This document shows, piece by piece, positions 14,589-24,392 of a stretch of 64,000 nt of DNA (its first letter is position 1; each line of letters begins with the position of its first letter). This DNA is from JAICXG01 sp036494545 (GTDB taxonomy: Bacteria > Verrucomicrobiota > Verrucomicrobiia > Chthoniobacterales > UBA10450), in NCBI GenBank assembly GCA_036494545.1, contig DASXOB010000013.1, forward strand, positions 124,001 to 188,000, given 5' to 3'. Position numbers and translations under genes: made by a program. The notes beneath the pieces were generated by a model. That model ran no database searches. It was not told the DNA's origin and saw only the letters and a list, made by a program, of their open reading frames with translations.

Positions 14589-17500
14589 ATGTGGATCATT
14601 CGTTTAGCCCTTAACCGACCTTATACGTTTGTAGTAGCAGCACTGCTGCTACTCTTGGTCACGCCGTTTGTACTGATCAAGACTCCAACAGATGTCTTGC
14701 CGGAGATTAATATTCCGGTGGTCAGCATCATTTGGAATTTCACCGGTCTGAGCGCCAAGGACATCGAACAGCGCATGGTTTACACCGAAGAACGCGTGCT
14801 CACGACCACGGTCAATGATATCCAGCACATCGAATCGACCTCCTATGACGGCGTCGGCATTATCAAAGTATTTTTTCAGCCGACCGTAACGATTTCAACC
14901 GCCGTCGCGCAAATCACTGCTGTTTCGCAAACGATCTTACGACAGCTACCACCGGGAACGACACCGCCTCTGGTCATTCAGTATAGTGCGTCGGACGTTC
15001 CTGTTCTTCAGTATGGCGTTGGCGGCGAAGGCATTTCCGAACAACAAGCAGCCGACATCGCGCTCAATCAGTTGCGCGTGGGATTGATCACCGTCCCGGG
15101 GATCGCGATTCCGTATCCTTATGGCGGCAAACAAAGGCTCGTCTCGATTGATCTCGATCTTGGGAAGCTTCAGGAAAAGAATCTGACGCAGAGCGACGTC
15201 ACGAGCGCCATCAGCAGTCAGGCACTTGTCTTCCCCAGCGGCTCGGTCAAACTCGGCCCGAAACAGTACCAAGTCGACATTAACACGTTTCCGCTCCAGA
15301 TCGATTCGCTGAACGAGCTGCCACTCAAAACCATCGATGGCGCAACTATTCGAGTAAGGGACGTGGCCCAGGTACGCGACGGCAACGATCCCCAAACGAA
15401 CATCGTTAGGCAGAATGGCGTTCGCAGCGTACTCATGGTCCTTCTGAAAAGCGGCAACGCTTCTACGCTCAGCGTCGTCTCCGGAGCCAAACAGGCGATG
15501 GCCAGCGTCCTGAAGACGGTCAACAGCGCCGTGCGCGTGACAGAATTTTCGGATCAATCAGTCTTTGTCCGCGCTGCCATCAGCGGCGTCGTCAGAGAAG
15601 GACTGATCGCCGGAGCGTTGACCGCTTTGATGATTCTTCTGTTTCTCGGTTCGTGGAGGAGCACCATCGTCGTGGCGATTTCGATCCCCCTTTCCGTCCT
15701 TGCCTCGCTCGCGGTGCTAAGCGCGCTGGGAGAAACAATCAACCTAATGACACTTGGCGGCCTTGCCCTGGCCGTCGGGATTCTGGTCGACGATGCCACG
15801 GTCACGATCGAGAACATCGAGCGCCACATAGGTCTCGGAGAAAAACTGGAGGACGCAATCCTCAAGGGCGCAGGCGAGATCGCACTACCGGCTTTGGTCT
15901 CCACTTTTTGCATCTGCATTGTTTTTATCCCGATGTTCTTCCTTTCCGGAGTCGCACGTTATCTCTTTGTGCCGTTCGCGGAGGCAGTCGTCTTTGCCGT
16001 CATCGCTTCCTATGTCTTATCCCGGACCCTCGTTCCGACACTGGTAATGTGGTTCGAACGCCATAATCATCAGCCTCCGGTCGCAAAAATCTCCGGCGGG
16101 CCAGGGGACTTGGACAAAGACGGACATGTTACTTTCTGGATGCGGCCGTTCGTTGTCTTCCAGCGTGCGTTCGAACATGGCTTTGATCGATTCCGCTCTG
16201 CTTATCGAGATTTGTTAGGCACAATCCTTAATCGTCGTGGGGTGTTTGCTACCGCCTTCCTCACTTTCTGCATTGGCTCCTGGGTTCTTGTTCCGTTTCT
16301 CGGCCAGGACTTCTTTCCTTCCGTGGACGCGGGCACTTTTCGGTTACATGTGCGAGCCGCTACTGGAACGCGTGTTGAGGAAACGGCCAGCCTTGTCGAT
16401 CGGGTGGAAGCGTTGATAAGACGCCAGATCCCGACGAACGAACTTCAGGGGATTGTCGACAACATCGGCCTGCCCGTATCGGGTATAAATCTCTCTTACA
16501 GCGACAGCGGCGTTAGTGGGCCTGCCGATGCTGACATCACGGTCGCTTTGCAAAGGAACCACAAGGCTACGGCAGTCTATATCAGACAGCTGCGACTCAG
16601 TCTTCATCAGCAGTTCCCTGGCGTTACATTCTATTTTCTGCCGGCCGACATTACTACGCAGACGATCAACTTCGGGTTACCTGCGCCTTTGGATATTCAG
16701 GTTACAGGCCGCAACGCCGTGGCTGATCACAAGGTGGCTGGTGACCTGGCTGAGAAGATTCGTCATGTTCGCGGAGCCGTCGACGTTCGGATTCAGCAAC
16801 CAGATGACTTACAGCGTCTACAGTTCTCCGTAGACCGCACCAAAGCTTCCGGCATTGGTCTGACCGAGCAACAGATAGCGTCCTCGGTCCTGCTTAGTCT
16901 AAGCGGCAGTGGCCAGGTCCAGCCGAGTTACTGGCTCGATGTGACTACCGGCGTTCAGTATCTCGTCAATACTCGCGCGCCAGAGTATCGACTGGACTCA
17001 CTTGCAGCGCTTCAATCGGTGCCGATAAGCGCTTCGACGCCCGGCGCAGCCAACGGCCAGATTTTGTCGAACCTCGCGTCCGTTTCGCGTATCACCAGCC
17101 AGCCGATTTACTCGCACTATAACATCATTCCGGTGGTCGATGTTTACGCCGGAGTTGCCAACCGTGACCTGGGCGGGGTGTTGAGCGATATCAAACCGAT
17201 CATCGCGCAGGCGGAAAAAACTTTGCCGCGCGGTGTTTCGATTATCGTCCGGGGTCAGGCCCAGACCATGAGCACGAGCTTTATCGGTTTGGCGACCGGA
17301 CTGGTAATGTCGATTGCTCTGATTTACCTGCTGCTCGTCGTTAACTTCCAGAGCTGGCTCGATCCATTTATTATCTTAACCGCACTCACTGGCGCGCTCG
17401 CCGGCGTGATCTGGGGACTGCATATCACAAGCACAACACTAAGCGTGCCGGCAATGATGGGCGCGATCATGTGCATGGGCGTCGCCACTGCGAATTCTGT

Positions 17501-17843
17501 CCTGGTTGTCACCTTTGCGCGAGAGCGCCTGGCCGAAGGGATGGATCCGGTGCGTGCGGCCTGGGAAGCTGGTAGCACTCGTTTGCGTCCGGTGTTGATG
17601 ACTGCTCTGGCCATGATCATTGGCATGTTGCCGATGTCACTCGGCCTTGGAGAAGGCGGCGAGCAAAACGCACCGCTTGGCCGGGGTGTTATCGGCGGCC
17701 TCATCATTGCGACCGTCGCAACGTTACTTTTTGTACCGGTGGTGTTCAGCTTTCTTCACCGCTCTTCGCCCACACCGTCGAATTCAAAGGCCGAAGAAAC
17801 GAATTCCTCCCAGGGATCGGCTACCGCTCTTCCCGCCACCTGA
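14589..17843 (+). CDS. RND efflux transporter permease (HAE1/AcrB class)
   Basis: A 1084-residue inner-membrane RND permease with the duplicated layout: a first transmembrane helix (FVVAALLLLLVTPFVLIKT), a large periplasmic loop, TM2-6, then a second half with its own periplasmic loop and TM8-12. Features include PTDVLPEINIPVVSI near the start, GILVDDATVTIENIERH in TM4 with the paired acidic residues for proton relay, and GIGMLPMSLGLGEGGEQNAPLGRGVIGG near the end. Members form trimers and pump toxic organics or metals outward with a periplasmic adaptor and TolC. The adaptor gene follows after 14 nt; no TolC gene adjoins, so the one at 36841 or another may serve. Confidence 0.93.
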   Translation: MWIIRLALNRPYTFVVAALLLLLVTPFVLIKTPTDVLPEINIPVVSIIWNFTGLSAKDIEQRMVYTEERVLTTTVNDIQHIESTSYDGVGIIKVFFQPTVTISTAVAQITAVSQTILRQLPPGTTPPLVIQYSASDVPVLQYGVGGEGISEQQAADIALNQLRVGLITVPGIAIPYPYGGKQRLVSIDLDLGKLQEKNLTQSDVTSAISSQALVFPSGSVKLGPKQYQVDINTFPLQIDSLNELPLKTIDGATIRVRDVAQVRDGNDPQTNIVRQNGVRSVLMVLLKSGNASTLSVVSGAKQAMASVLKTVNSAVRVTEFSDQSVFVRAAISGVVREGLIAGALTALMILLFLGSWRSTIVVAISIPLSVLASLAVLSALGETINLMTLGGLALAVGILVDDATVTIENIERHIGLGEKLEDAILKGAGEIALPALVSTFCICIVFIPMFFLSGVARYLFVPFAEAVVFAVIASYVLSRTLVPTLVMWFERHNHQPPVAKISGGPGDLDKDGHVTFWMRPFVVFQRAFEHGFDRFRSAYRDLLGTILNRRGVFATAFLTFCIGSWVLVPFLGQDFFPSVDAGTFRLHVRAATGTRVEETASLVDRVEALIRRQIPTNELQGIVDNIGLPVSGINLSYSDSGVSGPADADITVALQRNHKATAVYIRQLRLSLHQQFPGVTFYFLPADITTQTINFGLPAPLDIQVTGRNAVADHKVAGDLAEKIRHVRGAVDVRIQQPDDLQRLQFSVDRTKASGIGLTEQQIASSVLLSLSGSGQVQPSYWLDVTTGVQYLVNTRAPEYRLDSLAALQSVPISASTPGAANGQILSNLASVSRITSQPIYSHYNIIPVVDVYAGVANRDLGGVLSDIKPIIAQAEKTLPRGVSIIVRGQAQTMSTSFIGLATGLVMSIALIYLLLVVNFQSWLDPFIILTALTGALAGVIWGLHITSTTLSVPAMMGAIMCMGVATANSVLVVTFARERLAEGMDPVRAAWEAGSTRLRPVLMTALAMIIGMLPMSLGLGEGGEQNAPLGRGVIGGLIIATVATLLFVPVVFSFLHRSSPTPSNSKAEETNSSQGSATALPAT

Positions 17844-17857
17844 CGAAATGAAGTCTT

Positions 17858-19093
17858 ATGAATGGAGCAACTGTTAGTAATACTCTATTAGTTCCACTGA
17901 AGGACGGACCAGTGAAGCCTATGTTCGGTAAACACAGGGCTCGCTGGCTTGTTATTATTGGGGTGGCACTGTTAGGTCTCGGCCTCGTGGCTGGTTTCGT
18001 GCCGCGATTGTTGCAGCGTAAACAAGCCGCCTCCGACACGAATCAGTTGGCAATACCAACCGTATCGGTGGTTTCGCCAACGACTGGCGCGCCTCCCGAC
18101 GGGCTCATGCTTCCCGCTGAGGTCAAACCGTGGCAGGAAGCGAGTATCTTCTCGCGGGTCAACGGCTATCTCAAAAGCTGGATCGTCGATATCGGAGCAC
18201 ATGTCGACGCAAACCAGTTGTTAGCCGAAATTGACACACCTGATCTTGATCACCAGCTTGAGCAGGCCCGCTCCCAGGCTGCGCTCGCGGTAAAAACAGC
18301 CGAGCTGGCCAAAACCACTAACGCCAAATGGCAGAAGTTATGGCACGAAGGCGTCGTCTCCGATCTCGACGCGCAGAACACAGCTACTAACCAGGATACG
18401 ACCGAGGCCAATGCCGATGCCTTTGCCGCTAACCTTCGCGTCCTTGAGCAAGAGGTCGCATTCAAACGTGTAACTGCTCCGTTCGCCGGCACAATCACGG
18501 CGCGCAACCTGAATGTCGGCGACCTGATCGTGGCGAATAATACTGCCATGGAAATGTTCCATATTCAGCAAACCAATCCACTGCGTATTTACTTCCGCGT
18601 CCCGCAAGCGAACGCGACTGACATTCGGATCGGGCAATCGATCGATGTCGTTTTTCCCGACGGAGTCGGCAGGACGCTACAAGCAAAGGTAGCGGCAACC
18701 TCAGAATCAATTACCCCCAATTCCCGTACCCTGCTGGTCGAGCTTCACCTTAGTAATCCGGACAATCGGATTCAACCGGGGAGCTACGCGCAGGCACGGC
18801 TGAATTCAGGTTCGTTGGGCCAAATCATTACATTGCCGAATAACACGCTGTTGTTTCGAGCCCAGGGATTACAGGTTGGTGTAGTTAAGCCTGACGGAAA
18901 GGTCGAGCTCCGCGACATTAAAGTCGGTCGTGACTTCGGGGCCTCTGTTGAAATTGTCCAGGGTATCGCTCCGTCGGATAAAGTCATCCTCAATCCCGCA
19001 GACTCTCTTGTGGCCGGTGACGTCGTTCATGTGCCAGTGCCCACGCCCGATCCAGGATCGACACCTTCTTCATCGCAGATAGCGACGGAATAA
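17858..19093 (+). CDS. RND efflux periplasmic adaptor (membrane fusion protein)
   Basis: A 411-residue adaptor. An N-terminal cytoplasmic stretch with GKHRARWLVIIGVALLGLGLVAGFVP forms the membrane anchor. A lipoyl-type half motif (EASIFSRVNGYLKSWIVDIGAHVDANQLLAEIDTPDLD) comes next, then a helical hairpin of about 60 residues. The second lipoyl half is APFAGTITARNLNVGDLI, followed by beta-barrel and membrane-proximal domains. The C-terminal tail is Pro/Thr/Ser-rich. It is translated just after the RND permease, forms part of the same pump and spans the periplasm toward TolC. A GTG/ATG choice further inside is possible, but the membrane helix fits the start given. Confidence 0.92.
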   Translation: MNGATVSNTLLVPLKDGPVKPMFGKHRARWLVIIGVALLGLGLVAGFVPRLLQRKQAASDTNQLAIPTVSVVSPTTGAPPDGLMLPAEVKPWQEASIFSRVNGYLKSWIVDIGAHVDANQLLAEIDTPDLDHQLEQARSQAALAVKTAELAKTTNAKWQKLWHEGVVSDLDAQNTATNQDTTEANADAFAANLRVLEQEVAFKRVTAPFAGTITARNLNVGDLIVANNTAMEMFHIQQTNPLRIYFRVPQANATDIRIGQSIDVVFPDGVGRTLQAKVAATSESITPNSRTLLVELHLSNPDNRIQPGSYAQARLNSGSLGQIITLPNNTLLFRAQGLQVGVVKPDGKVELRDIKVGRDFGASVEIVQGIAPSDKVILNPADSLVAGDVVHVPVPTPDPGSTPSSSQIATE

Positions 19094-19402
19094 CTCGAAT
19101 ACGCTCTTCGCGATGCACCAAAGATTTCCCCAAGCGGGGTGTCCGTCGTAGGTTCTGACGAACCAGCTGAGTTAGAGTCAGAAGAAATCACGGGTCTTTG
19201 CTTTTGAGCGCTACCCGCGGCTTACATTCGGATTCTACGTCCGACCCTGGCCTTATTCGGCGCTGTAAGGTAATCGCGTGCGCGCGCTCGCCCGAGCCAG
19301 ATCTCACTCCGTAGAGGGATTACTCAATACTTCTTCAGTGGCATCACAAAATCTCACGGATGCGCAATGGTAATGAACGAGAGGTTGATCGAATTTGATG
19401 CT
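19094..19402. other. gene-free stretch
   Basis: About 310 bases between the efflux adaptor and the secreted peptidoglycan-binding protein. No open frame with coding character and no clear terminator were found. It presumably contains the promoter of the downstream gene, but no convincing -35/-10 pair was identified by eye. Confidence 0.45.
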
Positions 19403-20197
19403 ATGAAAATGAAACAAATCATTAGCCTCTTACTTGGGCTCGCTTCCGCAGCATTTACAGCTACGGCATGGGCGGAGCCCCACCATAGCGGGGGTGGGAG
19501 TGGGCCAGTTAGCGTTGGCCATGCCTCGTCGATAGGAGGCCGTCCTGGATTCATGGGGCATCCGCCTTTCTCCAGCGGTACGGGTTATTATTATAGCAGA
19601 GGCACGCATTTCGTTAATTCACACGCCGTGCAGTTACATTCTCCGGTCCGTCGATCGCCCTTCTTTGCGGGTACGGCTCGTAGGGCAAGCAATTCATCTG
19701 GTCGGCAGTTCCAAACGCCCGGCCGGCGACCTGGATTCAATTCTATAATGGGCCATGTCGCCGAACGTCACAACGGCAATTGGCATACTGACTGGGACCG
19801 GCGGCATGCCCACTTTGATCACCGCCGCTTCTTTGTCTTTATCGATGGTTCTTGGTGCGGCCTGGATCCCGGGTTCTTCCCCTGGGACTACTACCCCTAC
19901 TATGCCTATGACTATTACCCATACGACTACTATCCAGGCTACTACGCCGACGTAGAGCCGAACTACTATAGTGATGACGTATATAGCGATGCACCGATGA
20001 GCGACCCCACTGTTGTCGCCGTCCAGGCACAGCTCACGCAACTCGGCTATTACAGCGGAGCAGTTGACGGCATTTTCGGACCAATGACGCGCGATGCAGT
20101 GGCCAATTACCAAATAGCCAATAACCTGGATGTAACCGGCAGCCTGTCAGCGGATACGTTGCAGTCCTTCGGATTGGTGCGGCCGACGGCCAGCTGA
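19403..20197 (+). CDS. secreted peptidoglycan-binding domain protein with Tyr/Asp-rich linker
   Basis: A 264-residue exported protein. The signal peptide is MKMKQIISLLLGLASAAFTA followed by TAWA. Next comes a Gly/Ser/His/Arg-rich region (about residues 25-130), then a tyrosine/aspartate/proline-rich block with repeated DYYPY-like units (about 165-205). The C-terminus is a PG_binding_1 domain: VVAVQAQLTQLGYYSG, VDGIFGPMTRDAVANYQ, LSADTLQSFG. The binding domain should anchor it to the cell wall; the Tyr-rich block is of unknown purpose. The start at 19403 is chosen by the signal peptide; two upstream in-frame ATGs (19367, 19373) would add 10-12 residues. Confidence 0.75.
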   Translation: MKMKQIISLLLGLASAAFTATAWAEPHHSGGGSGPVSVGHASSIGGRPGFMGHPPFSSGTGYYYSRGTHFVNSHAVQLHSPVRRSPFFAGTARRASNSSGRQFQTPGRRPGFNSIMGHVAERHNGNWHTDWDRRHAHFDHRRFFVFIDGSWCGLDPGFFPWDYYPYYAYDYYPYDYYPGYYADVEPNYYSDDVYSDAPMSDPTVVAVQAQLTQLGYYSGAVDGIFGPMTRDAVANYQIANNLDVTGSLSADTLQSFGLVRPTAS

Positions 20198-20306
20198 TGG
20201 CAATATTCAGTCACGATGAAGTCGCGGCTCGTCCTCTGCGACTGCTAAGGTCGAGCCGACGAACGTAACGAGGCTAACATGTTTGGAATTTAAGGAGAGA
20301 AAAGAA

Positions 20307-21227
20307 ATGAAGATTGGTTTTATTGGTCTTGGCATCATGGGCAGCCGAATGGCAGCCAACCTGCAAAAGCATGGCTACTCATTAGTCGTGTTCAATCGCA
20401 CTCGCGCCAAAGCAGAGCCGTTGCTAGGTCCTTGCGGAACATTCGCTGATTCTCCGGCAGATGTTGCCTGGCGTGTGGACGTGCTCTTCACCATGCTGGC
20501 TCATCCCGACGCGGTCGAGCACGCGGCGTTGGGCGAAAACGGATTCTTGACTCATCTCAAACCGAACGCCATTTGGATTGATTGCAGTTCGGTCAATCCG
20601 TCCTTCTCGCGGAAGATGGCGGCATTAGCCGGGGCCCGACAGATTCATTTTGTCGATGCGCCGGTAACTGGCTCAGCTACTCCCGCAGCTGAGGCGGAGC
20701 TGACTTTCTGGGTCGGCGCGGAAAAGAGTGACTTAGAGAATATTCGCTCACTCCTACTCTGCATGGGCAACAAGATTGTCCACACTGGAAGGCCCGGCAC
20801 TGGTACCTCGATGAAAATGGTGATCAACCTGTTAATCGGTAACACCATGGCCGCGTTTGCCGAAGCCATGACACTGGGACATGGAATCGGGCTTTCACAG
20901 GAACTCTTGCTCGACTCATTGCTTACTACTCCCGCGGTCGCGCCATTTCTCGCTCTCAAGCGGGAGAAAGTCGAAGACCGGAACTACGAGGTGGAATTCC
21001 CGCTCCGCTGGATGCAAAAAGATCTGCATCTTGCGACAGTGAGCGGGTTTGAATGCGGTATAGCCCTGCCCCAAACGAATGTCACCAAAGAAGCTTACCG
21101 TCTGGCCATGCTCGCTGGTCACGCTTCAGAGGATTTCTCGGCCATTTACGAATTTCTCCTCCACGACCCGGACTTTGCGAAGACTGGTACTGTGACGCGA
21201 CTAACGCGCCAGGTCGTCGCAAGCTAG
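20307..21227 (+). CDS. NAD(P)-dependent beta-hydroxyacid dehydrogenase (GLYR1/HIBADH family)
   Basis: A 306-residue dehydrogenase. The Rossmann motif GFIGLGIMGSRMAANL opens the protein (GLGIMG at 7-12), with the substrate motif FVDAPVTGSATPAAEAELTF. The catalytic-lysine region is GTGTSMKMVINLLIG. The C-terminal helical domain is the dimer part. This set fits succinic-semialdehyde/glyoxylate reductases and 3-hydroxyisobutyrate dehydrogenases; the substrate is uncertain. The ATG at 20307 follows AAGGAGAG by 7 bases, so an upstream frame start is discarded. It appears to be a single gene. Confidence 0.9.
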   Translation: MKIGFIGLGIMGSRMAANLQKHGYSLVVFNRTRAKAEPLLGPCGTFADSPADVAWRVDVLFTMLAHPDAVEHAALGENGFLTHLKPNAIWIDCSSVNPSFSRKMAALAGARQIHFVDAPVTGSATPAAEAELTFWVGAEKSDLENIRSLLLCMGNKIVHTGRPGTGTSMKMVINLLIGNTMAAFAEAMTLGHGIGLSQELLLDSLLTTPAVAPFLALKREKVEDRNYEVEFPLRWMQKDLHLATVSGFECGIALPQTNVTKEAYRLAMLAGHASEDFSAIYEFLLHDPDFAKTGTVTRLTRQVVAS

Positions 21228-21464
21228 GAATGGAACTGATTCCGCAGCGTTTCTCGCTCGTGAGAGGATCTGGCGACCTGCTCGCCGTTGGACATTCGGC
21301 AGGACTTAGGTCCAAAAAACGACTCAAATATTCTGCAAACGAGCCTTGGAATTCAGCATTCGTAAGTAGCCCAAAATGAAGCTATTTCCGGCATTTTCGC
21401 TTATCTCCACTTACTAGCGAATGACTCAATTATTCTGACGGGACACAAAGACAGGCGGCTAACG

Positions 21465-21545
21465 TGCTCACGAGAGGAGTCGAACCTCCACGGGTTTCCC
21501 CATACGGTCCTGAGCCGTACGCGTCTGCCATTCCGCCACGTGAGC
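21465..21545 (-). tRNA. tRNA-Leu (CAG)
   Basis: Read on the minus strand, GCTCACG and CGTGAGC form the 7-bp acceptor stem with discriminator A. The anticodon stem CGG/CCG holds the loop CTCAGGA, anticodon CAG. A GC-rich variable arm (GGGGAAACCC) marks it as class II, and GGAGG-TTCGACT-CCTC is the T arm. CCA is not encoded. It lies just downstream of the TPR gene. Confidence 0.93.
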
Positions 21546-21621
21546 GTTGTTTTCTGAGGGCTTCTAAGTTGCCCGGCGGCGCGCGAACCGCAAGGGCGAT
21601 TCGCTTCTGAGTCCCTGTTGC

Positions 21622-22494
21622 TTAGCGCCGCCGTTTGCGAGCGCGAGATTCGATTGCGGCCGCCTTGCGGCGTTTGCCTAACGATCTTAGAAGATCGGCG
21701 TAATTGGAAGCCGCGACCTGATAGTCCTCCGGAGGTTTCGCCACATTCTCCCAATTTCGAATCGACTCACGATAAAGCTCGATCGCGCGCTGGTGTTCGC
21801 CCAGCGAATGATAGACAACCGCGAGATTGCAGTTCGATTGCGCGATGTCGGCGTGCACTTTGGGGTTGGCCCGGGAACGAATTGCGAGCGCACGCTGATG
21901 CACTCGCTCCGCTTCGTCGAAACGCTCCTCATTGGCGTAGAAAACTCCCAGGTTGTTGAGGACGGCTGCGACATCCGGATGGTTTGGCCCCAGTTGTTTT
22001 TCGTAAAGCGCCAGTGCTTGCATGTAATAGGGCTCGGCGGCTCTTGGACGGCCGGTCTTGCGATAGATGAGCGCGAGGTTGTTAAGCATCGTGCCAAGAT
22101 CGAAATGCGGGATGTTCCCGAGGACGGCGGCAGCGGCAATCGCCTTCTCGTAGGACGCAATCGCTTCTTCTTCCGTCCCGGCGAAATCCTGGAGATAAGC
22201 CAGACGGCGTGCCAGGCGATACACTGTTCGATGATCGCGCGGCTCAGTTGCTTCCACGATGCGCAATGCTTTGCCAAGGCAAACGCGCGCTTTGGCTACA
22301 TTGTCCTGTTGGTCGTACAGAGAACCGAGACGTTCGTAAGTAAGCCCGAGAGATGGATGGTTCTCGGGGAAGATCCGCTGTGCCAGCTCAAGCGTTCTCT
22401 CGCCAACGCGCAAAGCTTCCACCCAGCTTCGGCCGGCGAGTAGCATTTCAAGTTTGTCGCAAAGGATGCGCCAGAGTGCTTCCTCGCCCTTCAC
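21622..22494 (-). CDS. tetratricopeptide-repeat protein
   Basis: A 290-residue protein of tandem TPR units of the kinesin-light-chain type, for example HPSLGLTYERLGSLYDQQDN, DLGTMLNNLALIYRKTGR, HPDVAAVLNNLGVFYANEER and AQSNCNLAVVYHSLGEHQRA. No signal peptide or catalytic domain is visible, so it is probably a cytoplasmic scaffold. It starts 2 nt after the lptE stop and is the last gene of the BamD-like/lptE/TPR operon. The C-terminus is basic (KRRKAAAIESRARKRRR). The partner is unknown; linkage to envelope genes is the only clue. Confidence 0.85.
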   Translation of the reverse strand: MKGEEALWRILCDKLEMLLAGRSWVEALRVGERTLELAQRIFPENHPSLGLTYERLGSLYDQQDNVAKARVCLGKALRIVEATEPRDHRTVYRLARRLAYLQDFAGTEEEAIASYEKAIAAAAVLGNIPHFDLGTMLNNLALIYRKTGRPRAAEPYYMQALALYEKQLGPNHPDVAAVLNNLGVFYANEERFDEAERVHQRALAIRSRANPKVHADIAQSNCNLAVVYHSLGEHQRAIELYRESIRNWENVAKPPEDYQVAASNYADLLRSLGKRRKAAAIESRARKRRR

Positions 22495-22496
22495 TC

Positions 22497-23003
22497 CTAC
22501 CAGCCTTCGCTTAACTGGCTGACGAGATGCGTCGCCAGTTCTTCGGCGGCGAGCGGCAGGGCTTGGCGCTCATCGGAAGTGATGTCTGGACCAACGAAGA
22601 AACTGGTCGTCCCAATAACATCGCTGGGTGGAGAAAGAGTCTTACCCGATTTATCGATGACCGAATAGCGGACGCGTAGAGAGAGGTTGAACTCCAGGGT
22701 AGCAAGAACATTCCCAAGCACCGAGCGCAAGGGAGCCCGAGTGATATGGGTGATTTCGCCGTGTAGAGTGGCGTCAGCCTCATCGTCACCGACAATTTGA
22801 TAAGTGCCATCCTGTTGCAACTGCTTAATCACAGTGTCGGTGATGAGGACGGAAATTCGCGGCACGAGCGTTTTGTTATCGAATGTAGGCACAGCAAGCT
22901 TGTGGACAGAACGCAGGTAGTAAGGCTGAATCGGTCCCAGGTGATAGCCGGCGCAGCCGCCTAACGACAGCAGGAGCAATCCGGCGCCGAGAAGGCTTTT
23001 CAC
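22497..23003 (-). CDS. lptE: LPS-assembly lipoprotein LptE
   Basis: A 168-residue lipoprotein with a short signal and lipobox LGGC (Cys17). The mature part begins GYHLG, followed by KLAVPTFDNKTLVPRISVLITDTVIKQLQQDG, the conserved LptE opening. The later TLEFNLSLRVRYSVID and LPLAAEELATHLVSQL segments also fit. LptE plugs the LptD barrel and helps insert LPS into the outer leaflet of the outer membrane. Its ATG overlaps the stop of the upstream BamD-like gene (ATGA at 23000-23003). LptD is not in the window. The gene supports an LPS-bearing outer membrane. Confidence 0.85.
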   Translation of the reverse strand: MKSLLGAGLLLLSLGGCAGYHLGPIQPYYLRSVHKLAVPTFDNKTLVPRISVLITDTVIKQLQQDGTYQIVGDDEADATLHGEITHITRAPLRSVLGNVLATLEFNLSLRVRYSVIDKSGKTLSPPSDVIGTTSFFVGPDITSDERQALPLAAEELATHLVSQLSEGW

Positions 23004-24250
23004 TGCGCCGGGCTGGCCGTCGCTTCAGGCGTCGGGGAGGGCGCCGGAGCGCCGGACGAATCGGCAGGTGTGGAACCTTCGCTCGCTGGCGGCGGGAGCG
23101 AATCCGCATCAGTTGGTGGCGGCAGCGGCGCAATATCGTTAGGATTGACCCGCATCGCCGGCGAGGCGGGCGATTTTTGTTGCGCTCCGCCGGGAACAGA
23201 TGAGAAGCCCGGCGCATGGGCGACCGTCTTCGGTGGGTGGGCCTTCGCGTTCCGTTCCGCAATCTCGGCGGCAGACTGGAGAGCGGCGTCGCCTACCTTG
23301 GCGCGCAATTGTGCGATACGTTTCTTGGCGTAGTCGCTCTCGGTCGAATTTGGCTGCTGCTTTAGTACTTCGTTGTAGTAAAGGACGGCTGCCCGATAGT
23401 TCTTCGCCTTGTCATAGTATTTGGCGATGTTGAGGGAGCTTTTCACTTTATGATGCTCCAACGCGGCGAGGTCTTCGCGGGCTTGCGGCGCTTTTTCGCT
23501 CTTGGGAAAACGAAAGAGAAAATCCTGGAAAGCGACGCGCGCCTTCTCCGCCGCGGCGGGATCGTTGATGCCGGAACGGCTCGCGGTAAACCAAAGATAA
23601 CCGATCTGATATTGGGCATCGACCGCCAGCGGATCGTTAGGGAATTTCTCCACCACCGCTTGGTAGGCGTCGACCGCGAGATCAGGCGCGCCCTCTTTTT
23701 CGCGTGCTCTGCCAATGTCGAATTGGGCTCGCGCCGTATAACGTCCATAGGGCGCGCTTCGCACGATCCCGGCAAAAATCTCCACCGCCTCATCCACCGT
23801 TGACCCTACGGGTACACCGAGGATTTTTTTCTTTTTGCCGGTCAGGAGCGATTCGCCGATACGAAATTGCGATTCGATTGCTTCCTGGAAATGCTGAGAC
23901 TGCGGGTAATTCTCCATCAAGCCGCGATAGATTCCTGCTGCGTGGTGTAAGTCGCCCATTTGCTCCGCCAGGACGGCAGCGCGATAGGTTGCCTCGGGGG
24001 CGACGTTCGAGTGTGGATATTTCTTTACCAAATGGCGGTAAATCTTGATCGCTCTCTTGGGATCGCCACTGTTTGCGGCCGCTCCTGCCTGGGCAAACAG
24101 TTCGTTCGCAGTGCCACTGATTTCCACTTCCCCCGGAGCTTCGTATTTAACCTTATCGCCCGGCTTAAAAATGACCGGCGCGGGGCTTCGCTCCGGGAAC
24201 GCTACACAGGCCGTCAGCAAGACGACAGAAATACGGAATCGATAACCCAT
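23000..24250 (-). CDS. BamD/YbgF-like tetratricopeptide protein
   Basis: A 416-residue exported protein. A signal peptide (about 1-23, ending near ERSPAPV) precedes TPR units such as AQAGAAANSGDPKRAIKIYRHLVKKYPHS, ATYRAAVLAEQMGDLHHAA and YDKAKNYRAAVLYYNEVLKQQPNS. About 90 low-complexity residues rich in Pro, Ala and Ser end the protein. The repeats resemble BamD (outer-membrane beta-barrel assembly) and YbgF, but it is longer than BamD (about 245) and a lipobox cysteine is not at the expected place. Coupling with lptE supports an envelope-assembly role. Confidence 0.75.
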   Translation of the reverse strand: MGYRFRISVVLLTACVAFPERSPAPVIFKPGDKVKYEAPGEVEISGTANELFAQAGAAANSGDPKRAIKIYRHLVKKYPHSNVAPEATYRAAVLAEQMGDLHHAAGIYRGLMENYPQSQHFQEAIESQFRIGESLLTGKKKKILGVPVGSTVDEAVEIFAGIVRSAPYGRYTARAQFDIGRAREKEGAPDLAVDAYQAVVEKFPNDPLAVDAQYQIGYLWFTASRSGINDPAAAEKARVAFQDFLFRFPKSEKAPQAREDLAALEHHKVKSSLNIAKYYDKAKNYRAAVLYYNEVLKQQPNSTESDYAKKRIAQLRAKVGDAALQSAAEIAERNAKAHPPKTVAHAPGFSSVPGGAQQKSPASPAMRVNPNDIAPLPPPTDADSLPPPASEGSTPADSSGAPAPSPTPEATASPAQ

Positions 24251-24392
24251 CAGGAATGCGCAGGGTAATTAATGAACCCCTTTCCGTCAAGCTGCCCACC
24301 GCGTCGCGCAGGAGGATTTGGAGGTCGGAAAAGCGCGATGTAGCCATGTCATTCGATACGCTTAACAAGACGCCAGACCCGGTTGGCACACT

